DNA from: Cucumis sativus | Taxonomy: Eukaryota; Streptophyta; Magnoliopsida; Cucurbitales; Cucurbitaceae | Length of the DNA: 64,000 nt | Direction: 5' to 3' | NCBI RefSeq assembly: GCF_000004075.3 | Contig: NC_026657.2 | Coordinates: 36,690,732 to 36,754,731, forward strand | Shown: positions 23,938-36,834 of the stretch, piece after piece | Numbering within the stretch: the first letter of the stretch is position 1 | How the letters are laid out: each line of letters starts with the position of its first letter | The notes under the pieces: model-generated | Database searches by the model: none | What the model was told of the DNA's origin: nothing | Seen by the model: the letters and a program-made list of their open reading frames with translations, nothing else | Program-made: the position numbers and the translations under genes

Positions 23938-25896
23938 TCATTTGCAGACAGTAGTCTTGAGTCTCTTTGCAGCGTGGACAAACCCAACAATCACCTGTAA
24001 CTCGTCTAGTTGCTGCACAAGCATTGTAAACAAACATGTTATGGGATGTAGTACTATTACAGCACCGATATAGGCACAAGCATCGATTGATTGAAACATA
24101 AACAATGAAATCTGAGTACCTGCGACATGAAATGCCTTTGAACAACATCCACTAACTGTTCTTTTGATGGGTTAGGAAAGGCATCCACCTATAAGATATA
24201 GAATTCTCTCAGTCATTGCAGCTTAAGCAAACTATAACATGCCTATCAAATAAACAGTAACTTACAAGATTGAAGTGTCGCCAATATCTCCACAAGGCAG
24301 ACATCTCAAGTTTACCGAGGTCGACTTTCTGCACAGGGAACATCATTAATTAAGGCCCAACTTAGATTAATTATGAGCACAATATCGTTTTATTTCTAGA
24401 AATGCAACAAAAAACGATTGTCGGTTTCTTACGTACCATGGACCCACGGGGGGTGGAAATAGATCCCTTGGACTGTGATTCATATGAGAACGATCGGCTG
24501 ATTGTTTTGAGGGATGATCCCGACGATTTGTGTGTCCTTTGTCTCGGTCTATGGGACTTTAGAGTGTCATCAGATGCTGGGAAATCAAAATACCAAAAGC
24601 ATTATGAAAAGAAAACATGGGAGGGGCCAGGAGAAAAAGAATAAATGACACAACAAGATTTCAAATAAAGCAAAAGGTGAATGAGCAAAGAATCCAAAGT
24701 ACCAAACTCAACCACTATTCCTAAAAAGTATATCATTCCACAACAACTACAGAGGACCAATGAAACAATTACCCGAAACAAGCAAGCGTTTTAATTATGA
24801 ATGCCCTAATCAGAATCGAAAGGAAAGTGAGGACAACTAGCTTTCTTTATGCTTTTTTACTATGTTTAATTGATGCCAGCTTACGAAATTCACCAATCTA
24901 ATCCATTTGAAGAATCAACAATCCAATGTTGTTTATTCAATCCAGTGAACAAGAATAAAAGTGATTCCAAACTTACCCATATCGGATCCATTCCAGTGTA
25001 AGTTCTCGAATTCCAGATCATCATCATCCTCATTGCCGGTTGGTGCTTCAATTACACTGAGGGCGTTTCTCTGTAGCTTAACTTCAATGCCATTCGTGAG
25101 AACCTGAGGATTTTTTTAATTTCAAAATTAAATGCTGAACCTATATTATATTTATAATCATGGTGACCTGCAGGTTTCAAAAGAAGAATCACACTGTTCT
25201 AAGTCCAACATCAAGAAACACGACATCTAGATAAACACGGAAATAAATTTTACACTTGGTAGGAGGAATATCCAAAGGAAACAGAACAAGAATCTAAAAA
25301 TATTCGAGAAATTATGAACTCACAAATTCAATAAAATTTCCCGAATTCAATTACAATAAATGAATTTTACATTGCGAAAGAAACCTCCATATCAATAATC
25401 ACCAGATCCATAGGTCAAATTGAACATGCAATACAAAGCTGAAATTTTTTTCTAGAGAAATTCAAAAATAGAAATGGATGCAATAAACAAATTAAGCATG
25501 CAAAATCTTAACTTGAAACCACAACAAAAATGATTAATTTTTATTTAAAATTCCAAAAAAGAAACAGAATTGGGAATTGGGAATTGGGGAAAACCTAATC
25601 AATACTCAAAATTGATTCAATCAAGACTGAATGTAGCCTAAACTCAGTCAAAAAGAAACAAAAAAATAACAAGTGAATTAAAGAAAGAGACATACCAGCC
25701 AATGCCATCCACCCAAACCAACAGCCTTCTTAACAACGCCTTGAAGTCCAACGAGCACCGATTTGGTACGATTGTTCCCGGTGACAACGACTTTGGTATG
25801 ACGAGGGAGAACAGAAAGCTCCTCCTCACTACTGTCACCACTACTGTGGAGGTGGGAGAAGGCGCCATTGACGGAGCTCTCCACAGCTTCAAGCAT
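23938..25896 (-). CDS. AFR: SAP30-like histone deacetylase complex subunit (AFR type)
   Basis: Six exons, in transcript order: 25896-25696, 25103-24977, 24576-24437, 24328-24266, 24188-24120 and 24012-23938, giving 224 residues with all frames continuous. The N-terminal part has DSSEEELSVLPRHTKVVVTG, KSVLVGLQGVVKKAVGLGGW and LTNGIEVKLQRNALSVIEAP. A Ser/Arg-rich linker follows (SDDTLKSHRPRQRTHKSSGS). The C-terminus is the SAP30 Sin3-binding domain (KVDLGKLEMSALWRYWRHFN, FPNPSKEQLVDVVQRHFMSQ, LDELQVIVGFVHAAKRLK). Relatives in Arabidopsis, AFR1 and AFR2 (At1g75060 and At1g19330 from memory), act in a nuclear Sin3/HDAC-type complex that represses the flowering gene FT. Length and domain order look complete. 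Which Arabidopsis paralogue it matches cannot be decided here. Confidence 0.92.
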
Positions 25897-26076
25897 TCCC
25901 AAATCCGTCGGTGAAGAATTGGAGGAAAACCCAATAGAAAGAGAGGGGGGAAATTAGAGGATACAGAAAGATCATGCAGGTGAGAGCATGTTTTTGGGAA
26001 TTTCAGGGGCAAAAGACAGGGAAATCGCAGAGAAATTTGGGAATTTTCGTTGACAACAAACACAAAGCAGAGTAAG

Positions 26077-26100
26077 AGAGAGAGAGAGAGAGATAGAGAG
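26077..26100. repeat. GA microsatellite in the leader/promoter of the SAP30-like gene
   Basis: An almost pure GA run lies about 180 bp upstream of the start codon. On the gene strand it reads as CT repeats, common in plant 5' leaders. Confidence 0.8.
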
Positions 26101-29100
26101 ATAGAGTAGAGAGAGAAAATGTGTGCTTTATGTGAGAGAGAGAAACAATGAGAGTGACTTTGAATTGTTAATTGGTGTGTATTGCTACGAATCCCGACGT
26201 CCTTTAACCAACCAATTACAATCCGCCACGTTCAAAATTAAATTATACAATTCTTTACCAAAAATCTTCTTTATTATTATTCCTCTTCTTCCCCTCTTTT
26301 CTTTTACCCATAAATATCTCCCCCCACACCCCCCCTCAAATTATAAATATAAATCAAATCAAAGCATTCCAGTAAGACTTTTGTCCTAAATTTTATAAAA
26401 CCACTCTCTATATCTATAAATTATAATATGATTTTGTTTCAATGTTTTTTGAAAATAGATAAGAAGCAAAAAGTGAAGAAGAGGAGAAGAAAAGGGAAAT
26501 GGTGAAGTGAAATGAAAGAGGAAAAAGAGTGGTAAATAGTAATTAGGGTTTGTTGTAAAAAAAATAAATAAAATAATAATAATAAAAAAAAAGAGTGTAA
26601 AGTGAGGATCCAAAACCGGTAGCGGTTTAGTTGTTGATAAAAGCAGAAAAGTGGAAGAGAAGGCGACAGGAGGGGGGGGAATGACGAGAATACCCCTGGA
26701 CGATATTTCAATGTCTGTGGACACGGACACAAATCACAATGTTGGTTTCAAGATTCCATTTTCTTTTTTTTCTTTTTTCTTTTTTCTTTTTTTTATTATT
26801 ATTAAAATTAAAATTAAAATTAAAATTAAATGTGGAATTTATTTGAGAAAAAGAGAAAAAGAAAAAGAGTTTTATTGAGTACAGAAATGAATGAATGAAT
26901 GAATAGGGAGATGATGAGTGAGTCAACCGAAATGAGTGCCTAAAATTACGTTCCAACCCACAAAATGACAACATCCTTTTTTTTTCTTAAACTCACTTCA
27001 ATATTATCTTCTTCTAACTCTTTTCATTTAATTCCCTTTTTCTTTTTTCTATATCATTTTTGTCTTTCAATTCCTCCATACATTCTCCTTTCCCACATCT
27101 TATATTTTATTATAACTTTTCAGTTTAACTCATTTCTAAACCTCTTTTAATTATTTAACCCTAATTTTTATCATATCAAATTTACCTTTTTAAACCGGAT
27201 TTAATCTAATATTCAATTATTTTTAAATGATAAAAAAAAATATATGTGTTTAGGGATGGTTTTGAGTCTCACGTGTGTATAACAATCTTAACATCACATC
27301 CAAATGTATACTAAAAAATGCATGGTTGTTTTACTCAAACGTAGTTCCATCTTTTTTTAGGAATTTTTTTTCATATATTTTGAGTTTTTTCATATTCATG
27401 ATTTTTATACTATTACAACAATATATGTATCATGGTTAAAAAAAAAGTAATAGATCTCATCTAACTTTCAAGCTCAATCAAATCCTTGGTTTTAACTACA
27501 AATTTGGAGGCATGTTTTTTGGTTAACTACAACTACACAACACAGGTAAACAATAGCAAGGGGCTCACTTACAAAAAAAAGAAAGAAAGTACTTTATTAA
27601 AATGTCTCCCAAATGGGGTCCAATATTTTAATTACCATTGATTTGTTAGGTTTTTCATAGAGTAAAATGCAACCTAAGTTTTTAACCTCTTTTTTTTTTT
27701 TTTAAACAAAAAGTTTTCAACTACTTGTTTGTCCATTAGTAAGCTCAAAAAACCCCTTTAAATTATGGATTTCTTAAATTCTAAAAAATACCTTTCAACT
27801 TGCTTTTCCTGTAAAAAAATATCCATTAACTTGTTTTTAAAAGTTTAAAAAATGTAAATATTATTATGGTTAATTTGGGATGGAAATCATTAAAATTTTA
27901 TTTCAAAAATGTCCTTAAAAGTTTCAAAAATAATTCAAAGAAACCGTTAATATTCGTTACAAAAATAACTCTTAGTTAAAAATATTTATATCACTAGTAT
28001 AGTGCTAAATTTATTTGATGTTTTCTTGAGTTTGAAAAGAATCAATTTTTTTAAAAGGAATTATACTTGCCTTAATTTGGTAATGATTTGGTTTTTGGTT
28101 TATTATTTTTCTTTTGCTTTTAAAAATTTAGCATTTTGCCACTAATTTCTTGTCTAAATTTATTCATTAGTTTTTATTTTAATTTTTCAACAGTTCATTG
28201 ATAGTCATACCATACCATACCCTTCCCTTACCTTTTATATATATCAAAAACTACATAGATAAAAGTGATATATAAAGGCCATGAAATTATTTAAACAACT
28301 TACCTTTCATTCCATCTTCTATCAAATACTCTCATAAATTAAAGCTGATAGTTTTATTCTGTTTCTAATTAGATGATATAGTAGTTTGTCAAATATGAGA
28401 AGAAGCTATTGAGTAGAGATAGTTGTTTAATTTGTGGAGGGCCACAACGTAATAAATCATGAATTGATGTGTTTTAATGGGTAAGAGCCATACAAAGACA
28501 ATTCTATTCTCACTATAACTCCTACTTTTGGACAAATATACCCTAATGTTTCAAAACTCCAAATTTAATCTTCCATTCTTCATAATATATATTACACTTT
28601 TCTTTTTCACATATAAAGTTTATATTGTCATATCACTCCAATTTACAAAACCAACCTTCTTTTAGAAATTTAGGAAATTAACATAACTATTTTTAAATTA
28701 AAATAAAAAGCAACGTAATAAATTAAAAAAAAGAAAGAAATTAAAATAGTTTTTCACTTAAATTTTATTTGACTTCTCACAAATCATCTCTCCAAGAGAT
28801 ACAAATGAGGTGTGAAAAAGAATCGGTAACGTGACCAATCTGGATTACTCAATCCAAACCATAAGAGTTGGGTTAAGTTAAATTTTGGGTTGGGTTGAAA
28901 ATTATAAGACACGTAGAATGAACAAAATCTAATTAATTTGTTGGAAAATATATTAAAATTTTAACTTTTCCAAAAATTAACTTATATGTGAAAATGTTGC
29001 TACTGTTTCCCTCCTCCACCTCCACTTTTGTTTCTAAACTAAGCTAGTTCTTCGACAATAATTGGCTTCCCAATTGCAAAACTTCACAGAACACTCAGAA

Positions 29101-29735
29101 ACGAGTGATCTAAAAGTTGTCTTAGTCAATCATAATTTGAACACATGCTTGACCGATGTCACTTCGAAATGACTATGACTTTGTTGGCTTCTTACTAATA
29201 TGAGAGCCTCACAAAGATCACCAACCATTCTTCCATTATGATAACCATAACGCTATTCAAATTGTACACAATGATGTATTTCATGAACAAACAAAGCACA
29301 TTGAAAATGATTGTCACTATGTCCATCATGATCTTCATCAGAGTAACACTCTCTACCTCCAATCCATATCCACCACTAAAGATGTCCATTTAACTCGCAC
29401 GGACCCATACTGAACGACGAAGAAATTTTTCGAATATATGAAAAATTGGGAGGGAGTGGACATTATTTTTTCTCAATTGAAATTTTGAGGCGGAGATGGA
29501 GAATGCATTCTCCACCCCACTCCTAAACAAAAAAAATATGTAAATATATATATATATATGTAAACATTATGTAAACATATTTATATTTATGTATGTACAA
29601 ATATAGATATATGTATAAAAAGAAAGCAAAAAAGAAAAAGTTAAGAATATTTCTTCGTGGGGAATGAGATAAGGGCAGTGGCGAGGACGGGGAGTGTTGG
29701 CAAAGAAGGCTATTTTATTCTAGAGACGATGGGGC
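26101..29735. other. Gene-free AT-rich region with simple repeats
   Basis: No gene seen. It holds poly-T/C stretches at about 26764-26790, TTAAAA repeats at 26802-26830 and GAAT repeats at 26886-26905. A perfect 18-bp palindrome lies at 29497-29514, in a locally GC-rich relic of unknown type (about 29440-29720). The first few hundred bases include the promoter of the SAP30-like gene. Confidence 0.5.
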
Positions 29736-30150
29736 TGTAACAACTACTATCACCTAGAGCACCTAACATAGAATTGTTTCAAGTTAAGCACAATTAACTT
29801 TGAAGTTCTTATGATCACGCCACTGAAAAGGAAGATGCACCTTGTTGGTATAGGTATTAAATTTTAATTATTTTAAGTCTTTCTTAACATTATTTTCATA
29901 TTCCTAGGATCCCTCTCATTCAGATGTGATACCAGTTCATTCATATCTCTCTCTTAATTTCGAACGTTACATATTTTGTTGTTCTAACCAAGTGTTCTAG
30001 CGAAACAGTTTCAACATAATCTTTTCCAACTTATGCTTTTCTGCTTTTATCCCAAAACTCAAATTTTCTTATACATCTACTAAATCCCAAATCTAGTTTG
30101 AAGATACCTCTCAGATCCACCATTATCAATTAGTGTAGAGTAAGAAGATG
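29736..30150 (+). mobile_element. Relic of a gypsy (chromovirus-type) LTR with a 5S-rRNA-like segment
   Basis: It starts TGTAACAACTACTATCACC, an LTR-like 5' end. The minus strand of 29761-29815 then resembles 5S rRNA in scattered blocks: GATC, AT-AGAACT, AGTTAA and GTGCTT. A GGTGCACC-like stretch follows (GATGCACCTTGTTGG, near 29834). From memory, Del/Tekay-type chromovirus LTRs carry such 5S-like segments. No coding part or second LTR was seen and the right border is a guess. Confidence 0.35.
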
Positions 30151-30674
30151 AAAATGTTTGTCCAAAGAAGGCAAAAAAAATGTGGAGGCAACTGGGGAGT
30201 AGGTGTGAACTAACCCTCTTTTGGAAAACGGAAGAGATAGAAAAAATGTAGCCTATATCTCTTTAATAATATACCGTCTAACAACTTTAATACTTATTAT
30301 TATGTTTTTAAAAGGTTAATATTTTTATATATGTTTGAAAAAATTAAATAGATTTTGTAGCCTCGTTTATCTTGTCAATATTCCGTTATTTAAAAGTTAA
30401 GTTAGAGATCATTTAAAATAATTTTGTGAATGTGAAGAACGAAAGTGCATGTTCCAAAACCAAAACGTTAGTAGACAAACCGACCTCAACTCCAAACTTC
30501 CTCGAAAAAAATATATTTTGAGATAATATTTATAACCTTTTAAATAATAATAATAATGATTAATTTCATGATTTAGTTCAGGTAATGAAGCTATGGGATG
30601 GCGACAAAAATCATTGGGCCTTACCCACATTCCGAGCCCAAAGTTATATAGGGGGACTTTGCTACTAGATTCAA

Positions 30675-30760
30675 TACCATATATAGATATATGTATGTTC
30701 ATGTGTATATATGTGCACATACATGTATATGTGTATATATGTGTATATATACATCTACAC
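30675..30760. repeat. Alternating purine-pyrimidine TATATG/TGTATA tract
   Basis: A nearly uninterrupted run of alternating TA, TG and CA steps (for example TATATGTGCACATACATG). Such tracts can mutate by slippage and can adopt left-handed DNA. No gene is linked to it. Confidence 0.7.
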
Positions 30761-30786
30761 TGTCAAATTTACTTATGCAATTACGT

Positions 30787-31090
30787 GATACATTTGATTA
30801 TACACTTGATACCTTTTGATACACACCTGAAATATTACTAATATATGTTTGATACACTTGATGCACTGGTAGATACATTCAGTATTCTTCACTTATACAA
30901 TTGATTGATTAAATGTACTTGATATGCTTGAAGGCATACTTCTGGACTTGATATAGTATTGATATACATTTGTAAACTTGGTTCATATATTTGATAACGA
31001 TTCACTTTACTGATATGCTTTAATAATATATTGTTGATATACTTGATAATGATACACTGAGTTACATCATTCACATACTTAATAATACTT
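30787..31090. repeat. Degenerate TTGATACACTTGATA repeat cluster
   Basis: TTGATA-type words (CTTGATAC, TTTGATAC, TTGATATAC, TTGATAACG) recur at irregular spacing of about 10-40 bases over 300 bp. This looks like an old, decayed short tandem array. No reading frame is convincing. Confidence 0.6.
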
Positions 31091-32475
31091 TAATGAACTG
31101 TATAAAATTTTGAAAAAAATGAAAAATCACATATAATATATGTATATCAAAGTATTGATATACAAAACTAAGACAAAGTAAAACCAAAACAAAATTAATG
31201 TAAAAAAATAAAACAAAATAATTTAGAATCAGATTCAACTCAAAATACATATCGAAGAAAGTAAAAAAAATAAATCACAAATGAAGTTAAATTGTTTCCA
31301 TTAACAACCAATATATTATATTTTATATTACAATTATTGTACTATTGGTATGTTAAAATTAAGATTAAGATAAAAATAATAAATAATTTTTATAGTATAA
31401 AAATGAACAAATAATTAGGACCTTAAAAAGTTGGAGAATAAATAAATAATGAGTAAGACATTAAAAAGAGGAAGATATAAATAAGTTATTGAATGCTAGT
31501 TTATATAATAACAAATTTAAAATGGAGAAGTGAGAATTTTGCGATATTTGCAAAATTATAAAACAATGTGCTATAATTGCTATATATTCTCGAAATGTTA
31601 TCCTATACAATTTTCTTTAAACTTATACATGATATCCTAGATCTTCAAACTTTCGATAGTTATAGAAATTATATCTACGGATAAAAAATAATGAACCTTC
31701 AAATCTACATAATTGTTCCAGTTGAAATTTTTAACAATATCATAAGCTTAAAGACTCAACTTTTACTGTCGAAAATTTGAATGTATAATTACAATTACTA
31801 CCATACTCCGAGTTTGACTGTCACTGATGGCCAAAAGAGAAAATAAAGTTTAATTACAATTGAGGTGAGGTACCACAAATTATATTTTTCGAAAATTACA
31901 TTTACAACTCTATCGAACACTTCATTTCAAGCCAGATTTAGATGTGTTTTCAAGTGTTTTTAAAAAATAAGTCATTTTAAAAAAATTAGAATTAATCCAA
32001 ATTTATAATTTTTAAAAGTGTTCAAATAAAAAAAAAGTTTTTTTTTCTTGCTTTTTAAGTGAATCCAACGTGGATTTAAGACAAATATATATATGAAAAA
32101 TTGATGTTAAAAAACAAAATGAAACTAAAACCTCCGATCTTATGCAAAGTTTAAGTTCAAAATCATAATTGTTGGAGAAGAGAAAAATATCACATTTGGG
32201 AGCATATTCTGCAGTTTGAGAAATAATTACAAGAAACCAACGGTGTGTTTGTTGTTTGTAAATACAAATTACAATTACGTTATAACATCATCTACAAATA
32301 AGCAATTATAAAACTCTAAACAAAAACGAACTCAAACTATTCAGCATCAGATCAACAACATAACCATTTTATTACAATGATTTTGTAAGATTAGTTAGAG
32401 ATAAACCTTTTTGTATGAATCAGCTGTCAGCATCTAAGTCAAGCAAGGCTTCTCCAAAGCTCCCCTAAGTGACTC
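31091..32475. other. AT-rich spacer downstream of the DNA glycosylase gene
   Basis: No gene, RNA or clear repeat seen. The rightmost 100-200 bases are likely the 3' untranslated region of the glycosylase gene. Confidence 0.5.
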
Positions 32476-34495
32476 CTACCGTTTATCTTCTACTCTTAAT
32501 TTCTTATCGTCTTTTACCTTTGGGTCACACTCCTCATATCTGAAGCAACTCACCAAGTGATCGTTAACAATTCCAGCCACCTGCATGAAGGAATAAACCA
32601 CAGTTGGCCCGACGCAACGGAATCCCCTCCTGATCATATCCTTGCTCATGAACTCTGCTTTCGGCGTCTTCACAGGTACTTGACGATTGTATCGATGTCT
32701 GTTTCGTATAGGCTTCTTGTTAACAAAGCTCCAACAATAGTTGCTGAAGGAACCAAATTCCTTTTGAATCTGTAAAGGTAAAAAGGCAAATGAAAACGTG
32801 AAGATTCAGCTTTCAAGTTTCAACCACTTGAAAGGGATGGAAGTTGAGACAACCAAACGTTTCTTCCTGTGAACAGAAAAAAAAAAAATAATAATTAAAA
32901 AGTGGTAAAGCTTAACCAAAACTCAATACCTTGAGTACTTGGTTAGCGTTGTCAACAATTGCACGAAGCTTCGGTTCAGACAGGAGTTGGATGCCATTTA
33001 CTTTTAGTGTCGTAAACTCGTTCTCTGTGAACTGTGCGATTGAAGATGGGTCAAAATCATTCAAAACTTTCCTGCAAAGACAGAGAAGAAGTTAGTTGAC
33101 ATTTTAGAACAATATTCTTTCAGGGGAATGATTTTCTTTTTTTCTTTTGCTAGTTTGGGGCAAAAGAGAATCGAAAAATGAGAAGTTAGACCTAAATACA
33201 TCTCTTTTGCTAAGAATCAAGGGCCAAGTAAGTTCTGCTAAGGCTTGTGATAATACAAGTAACTCAAACAGCTTCTTGTCGTCATGAATTGGGACTCCCC
33301 ATTCTTCATCATGAAAAGCGATGTAAAGTGGATCTACAAGAAATCATCATATTACATTACAAGATTAGAAGAGATTCAAATTAAAGTTGAAAATGAAAGG
33401 AATGGTTTAGTGAAAGATGAAATTCTTGAATTACATTGCTTTATAGACTAAACAGAAGAACAACGACCAACAAAAAAACAAATGATTAGAGCACAATTTT
33501 TTTTATATAACACTTGCATTCACATATGATAATAAAATGTAATATTCAAATAATTTAATAAATAAAATTACCGCATACAATAATAATTTTGATTTTCGTC
33601 CAAATGAACCAATTTAGAAGGCTAGAATATACAAAACCTAACCCAGTTTTTTCAATATATAAATGGGCAGACGTAGAACACACAACTCAAAATAAATCCG
33701 TCCATGGCATGAAAAAGACTGAGGTCAATCTGTTATTAAATGATGGTCCAATTATGGCGATAACAACTTAGATGACGCAATAAGTACTTTGTGATCACAA
33801 CATTACCTTAAAAATTAAATTATTAATTACTAAATGGAAGAATTAAATAATTAATTTTTGCACAGGACAACTGCATACTTAACCGATATTTTAATTCTAT
33901 ATAATTTGATTATATTATTCTAATTTGTGCTCGAATGTTTTGAACTAAATAAAATTTGTAATTGAAAATACAAAATATTTGCAATGCAAGTACGGATTGA
34001 CTATTGAATTAAGATAAACTGTCATTATACCCATAACAGAAATAATTATCCGATTGTTTTCTCTCATAGATTCCATCACTTAGCAAATTAATCAAAGAAA
34101 TATTCAATGATAAGCAAGGTTTAATATTGATTACCCGAATGAAGCGTTATCCAATCACAGCGTTTCCCCGGAAGCGAGAGCGCAGGCGACGTTGTGGTGG
34201 CGTTTGAATCACCGCCGGCCGAAACAGGCTTCACAGCGTAGGGCTTCAACAATTTGGCAGAATAATTACTGGATAAAGAATCAGAAGAGCAGGAACTCCC
34301 GACGGAGACATTATCTCGGATAACGGATTCAGAAATGGCCGGAAGCGCCTTGCTCTGCTTCTCCGTCTTCTTTAAAGTTTCGGGTTTACATTTGGGGTTC
34401 TGAGGCGCCCTATCTCTGTTCCCGCCAGGTCCAAGAATAGCTCGGGGCTCCAAAGCCGGTTTAACATGGGATTGGAGCTTGGTAGCAACAGACAT
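32476..34495 (-). CDS. DNA-3-methyladenine glycosylase I (TAG family)
   Basis: Four exons, in transcript order: 34495-34135, 33333-33192, 33071-32930 and 32769-32476, giving 312 residues with phases 1, 2 and 0 matching at the junctions. About 110 N-terminal residues are Ser/Lys/Pro-rich and poorly conserved. The TAG domain starts KRCDWIT. Zinc-ligand-type residues of bacterial TAG are present: Cys113, His128 (FHDEEWG), and His286 and Cys290 (NDHLVSCFRY). FRCVGPTVVYSFMQ is the family signature. The enzyme removes 3-methyladenine from alkylated DNA in base excision repair, probably in the nucleus. The ATG at 34495 is the first in frame. The C-terminal tail (about 20 residues, Lys/Asp-rich) is lineage-specific. 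It matches At1g75090 by position and family, from memory. Confidence 0.93.
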
Positions 34496-34662
34496 TGGTG
34501 AAGAGAGATATCCGTCGTCAGTGAAAATTGGCTCCACTGAGTAAGGAAGTTGAAAAAGAATTTATGGAGAGGGAAGATAAGAGAAGATGGAAAATGAAGA
34601 GAAGGGGAAAGAGATGAAAAGAAAGGGGTTAGGGTTTGGGAGAGAAGAGGAGAAGGGGCGTG

Positions 34663-34664
<2 letters not shown>

Positions 34665-34699
<35 letters not shown>
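34665..34699. repeat. GA microsatellite in the leader/promoter of the DNA glycosylase gene
   Basis: A pure 35-base GA run starting 170 bp upstream of the start codon, reading as CT repeats on the gene strand. Likely polymorphic between accessions. Confidence 0.9.
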
Positions 34700-34700
<1 letters not shown>

Positions 34701-35850
34701 AGTGAGAGCGTGGGCGGAGAACGACGAAGAAACAACGGGTGGATAGCTCCCAAGGTTTTTTAAGCTGAAGGAAGGCTTTGTTTAGATTTGGACAGGTTAC
34801 CTACAACTGCCGGTGACTATGCACACGTGGCTTGGAATTTTACCTGTTTCTTTCCCGGCTATGGTGAAGCCAAAAACCCAATTTCTCACTGCCTTTCATC
34901 CATATTTACAATGACACCATTCTCATATACATTTTTTCAAGATCAACCTACAAGTTTAACTAGCATGCTCCAGCAATGCTTAATAATGCTACCACAACAA
35001 TTATTATTACTATTACCTTGATCATTAAAAATAATTCAGTAATATAATTTTTTCAAAAACTATCAAACTGGTTAAAGTATTTTCAAATATAAATATATAT
35101 ACTTTTGGTCTAGAATAAAGGAAAGTTGGAAGAAGTGTTTGAGGCAACAACTATCTTAATCCTCTTTCTTAAAATACATACTAATTTGTTGTCATCAATT
35201 AACTACAGTAAACACAATTATTTTAAAACTCAAATTTGTTATAATATTTACTATTCTATAGTAACCATTTTTTTATAATAGGTTATTAAAATAATTTAGA
35301 TTTAAAAAACGTACTATTATTTCTCAAACTAAAATAACTAAAATAATATATACCTGATTCGTAAACTATTATAATTGAACGATAAATCAATAATTGTTCG
35401 TGGAAAAAAAGGAAAAGAAAATTTGAATAAGATGATAATTTAGAAGGGAAAAAAAAAGGGGGAAAGGTGAGAGTTTGTAGAAGTAGGAGGAGGGTATAAA
35501 TGGAAATAGGCGAGGGAGAAGAAGGGGAAAGTAGGAATTTGGGAAAATGGCCCTTTAGGCAAAACGTGAGAGTCAGTTTGGGTGATGGTGGAGAAGTGTA
35601 TGGGTGACTTCCTATTCCAATTTACCGTTAATAGAAAAAATAGAATCGGAAAAGGGACAAATAATGAAGAGCAGAAAAGGAACGTAAAATACAATACAAA
35701 TTAAATAGTGGGTAACCAACGGCTACCTCATCCCCTCCACTAAATATCAAATTCTACTCTAACTCTATACTATCCTCCATTTACGTTTCCTTTTCCACTC
35801 AACTTCTCTTTCCATTCAACAAAGTTAAAAGAAACAAATTAATATTTGAA

Positions 35851-35892
<42 letters not shown>

Positions 35893-36559
35893 ATTTTAAC
35901 TTTTAATGGTAATTCAAAAGATTTTTTTTTTTAAATCTACTAATACACACCATGACTTAATTAAAAGTTATTAATTTGAAATTTGAAATATGTCATGATT
36001 TGATAGAGTTTAGAATTTGGATCTCAAATTTTCTATATATGTAAATTTGTTTGTATTATGTTATGTTTTCTAATAGTTATTAATAGTTATTGAGTCTTGA
36101 TTGTTATATTTTTAACTGACATTGATCGTGTTTGTGTCGTATATTTATTGGTTAGATGGGCGTGTTTGCCTCTATTTAGGGCTTTCTACATGAATGACAC
36201 ATATATATTAGGTCTACTCTTGAATGTATTCGACTTTTACATTTTAAAACTTTACTTTCATTTAAATATGAGAAATATAGAAAAAATATATATATCATAA
36301 AAGGAAGTTTGCTGATTTTCTTTTTTTCTTTTTAATTTAAGATTTTATTTTGAAAAAAAAAAAAGTAGTATATATTTTGAAACATATACTAAACGTATAT
36401 ATATTATATTTTGAAATAACAATATTACATAATGAAAAAGATAGGGGTTTTAGTGGCAACAACGACACTGGAAACCCTTCACCTTCCCCTCTTTGAAAGT
36501 CTAAAAAAGGAAGCTCTTCTTTGCAAGCCTTTTTTTTGTAGATCTGGTAGGGTTGTTAA
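34700..36559. other. Intergenic region, no gene recognised
   Basis: The left part is the likely promoter of the DNA glycosylase gene. An AT microsatellite lies at about 35854-35882. Frames in the GA/CT-rich stretch at 35,440-35,700 look like chance frames. Confidence 0.5.
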
Positions 36560-36834
36560 AGGCCAACTCCCGACGCTGCTTGGACGACATCAGGTATCCC
36601 CAAATGCTGACGCATGTATTAACGCGTTGGTAGATCTCCACCAATTCTTGATGCCATTAGTAATGGCGTTGGAAATTATCTTCGATCTCCCAATGTGGTG
36701 TAAAAGCGTTGGGAGTGACTATCTCTCTTGACACTTCAATAGGTGTGTTGAAACTTAGAAGATGCTCTATCTCTCGACGTCTTTTCTTCCGACGGTGTGA
36801 ATCTACGTCGGGAGAGCCAAAATTTCTTCTAGTG
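36560..36834. mobile_element. CACTA (En/Spm)-like relic: right terminus with subterminal CGTCGGGAG motifs
   Basis: The segment ends AAAATTTCTTCTAGTG at 36819-36834, the reverse complement of CACTAGAAGAAATTTT, which is the CACTA-type terminal signature. Subterminal words typical of plant CACTA elements lie inside: CTCCCGACG near 36568, CGTTGGGAG near 36708, and CGTCGGGAG near 36807. No left CACTA terminus, 3-bp target duplication or transposase was found. Reading frames across 36,430-37,200 show no known domain. Confidence 0.5.

Noticed and set aside
26101..32475. Hidden BZR1/BES1 gene in the syntenic gap
   Set aside because: No stretch encodes the Arg-rich basic domain of this family, and no GC-richer exon-like block was found.
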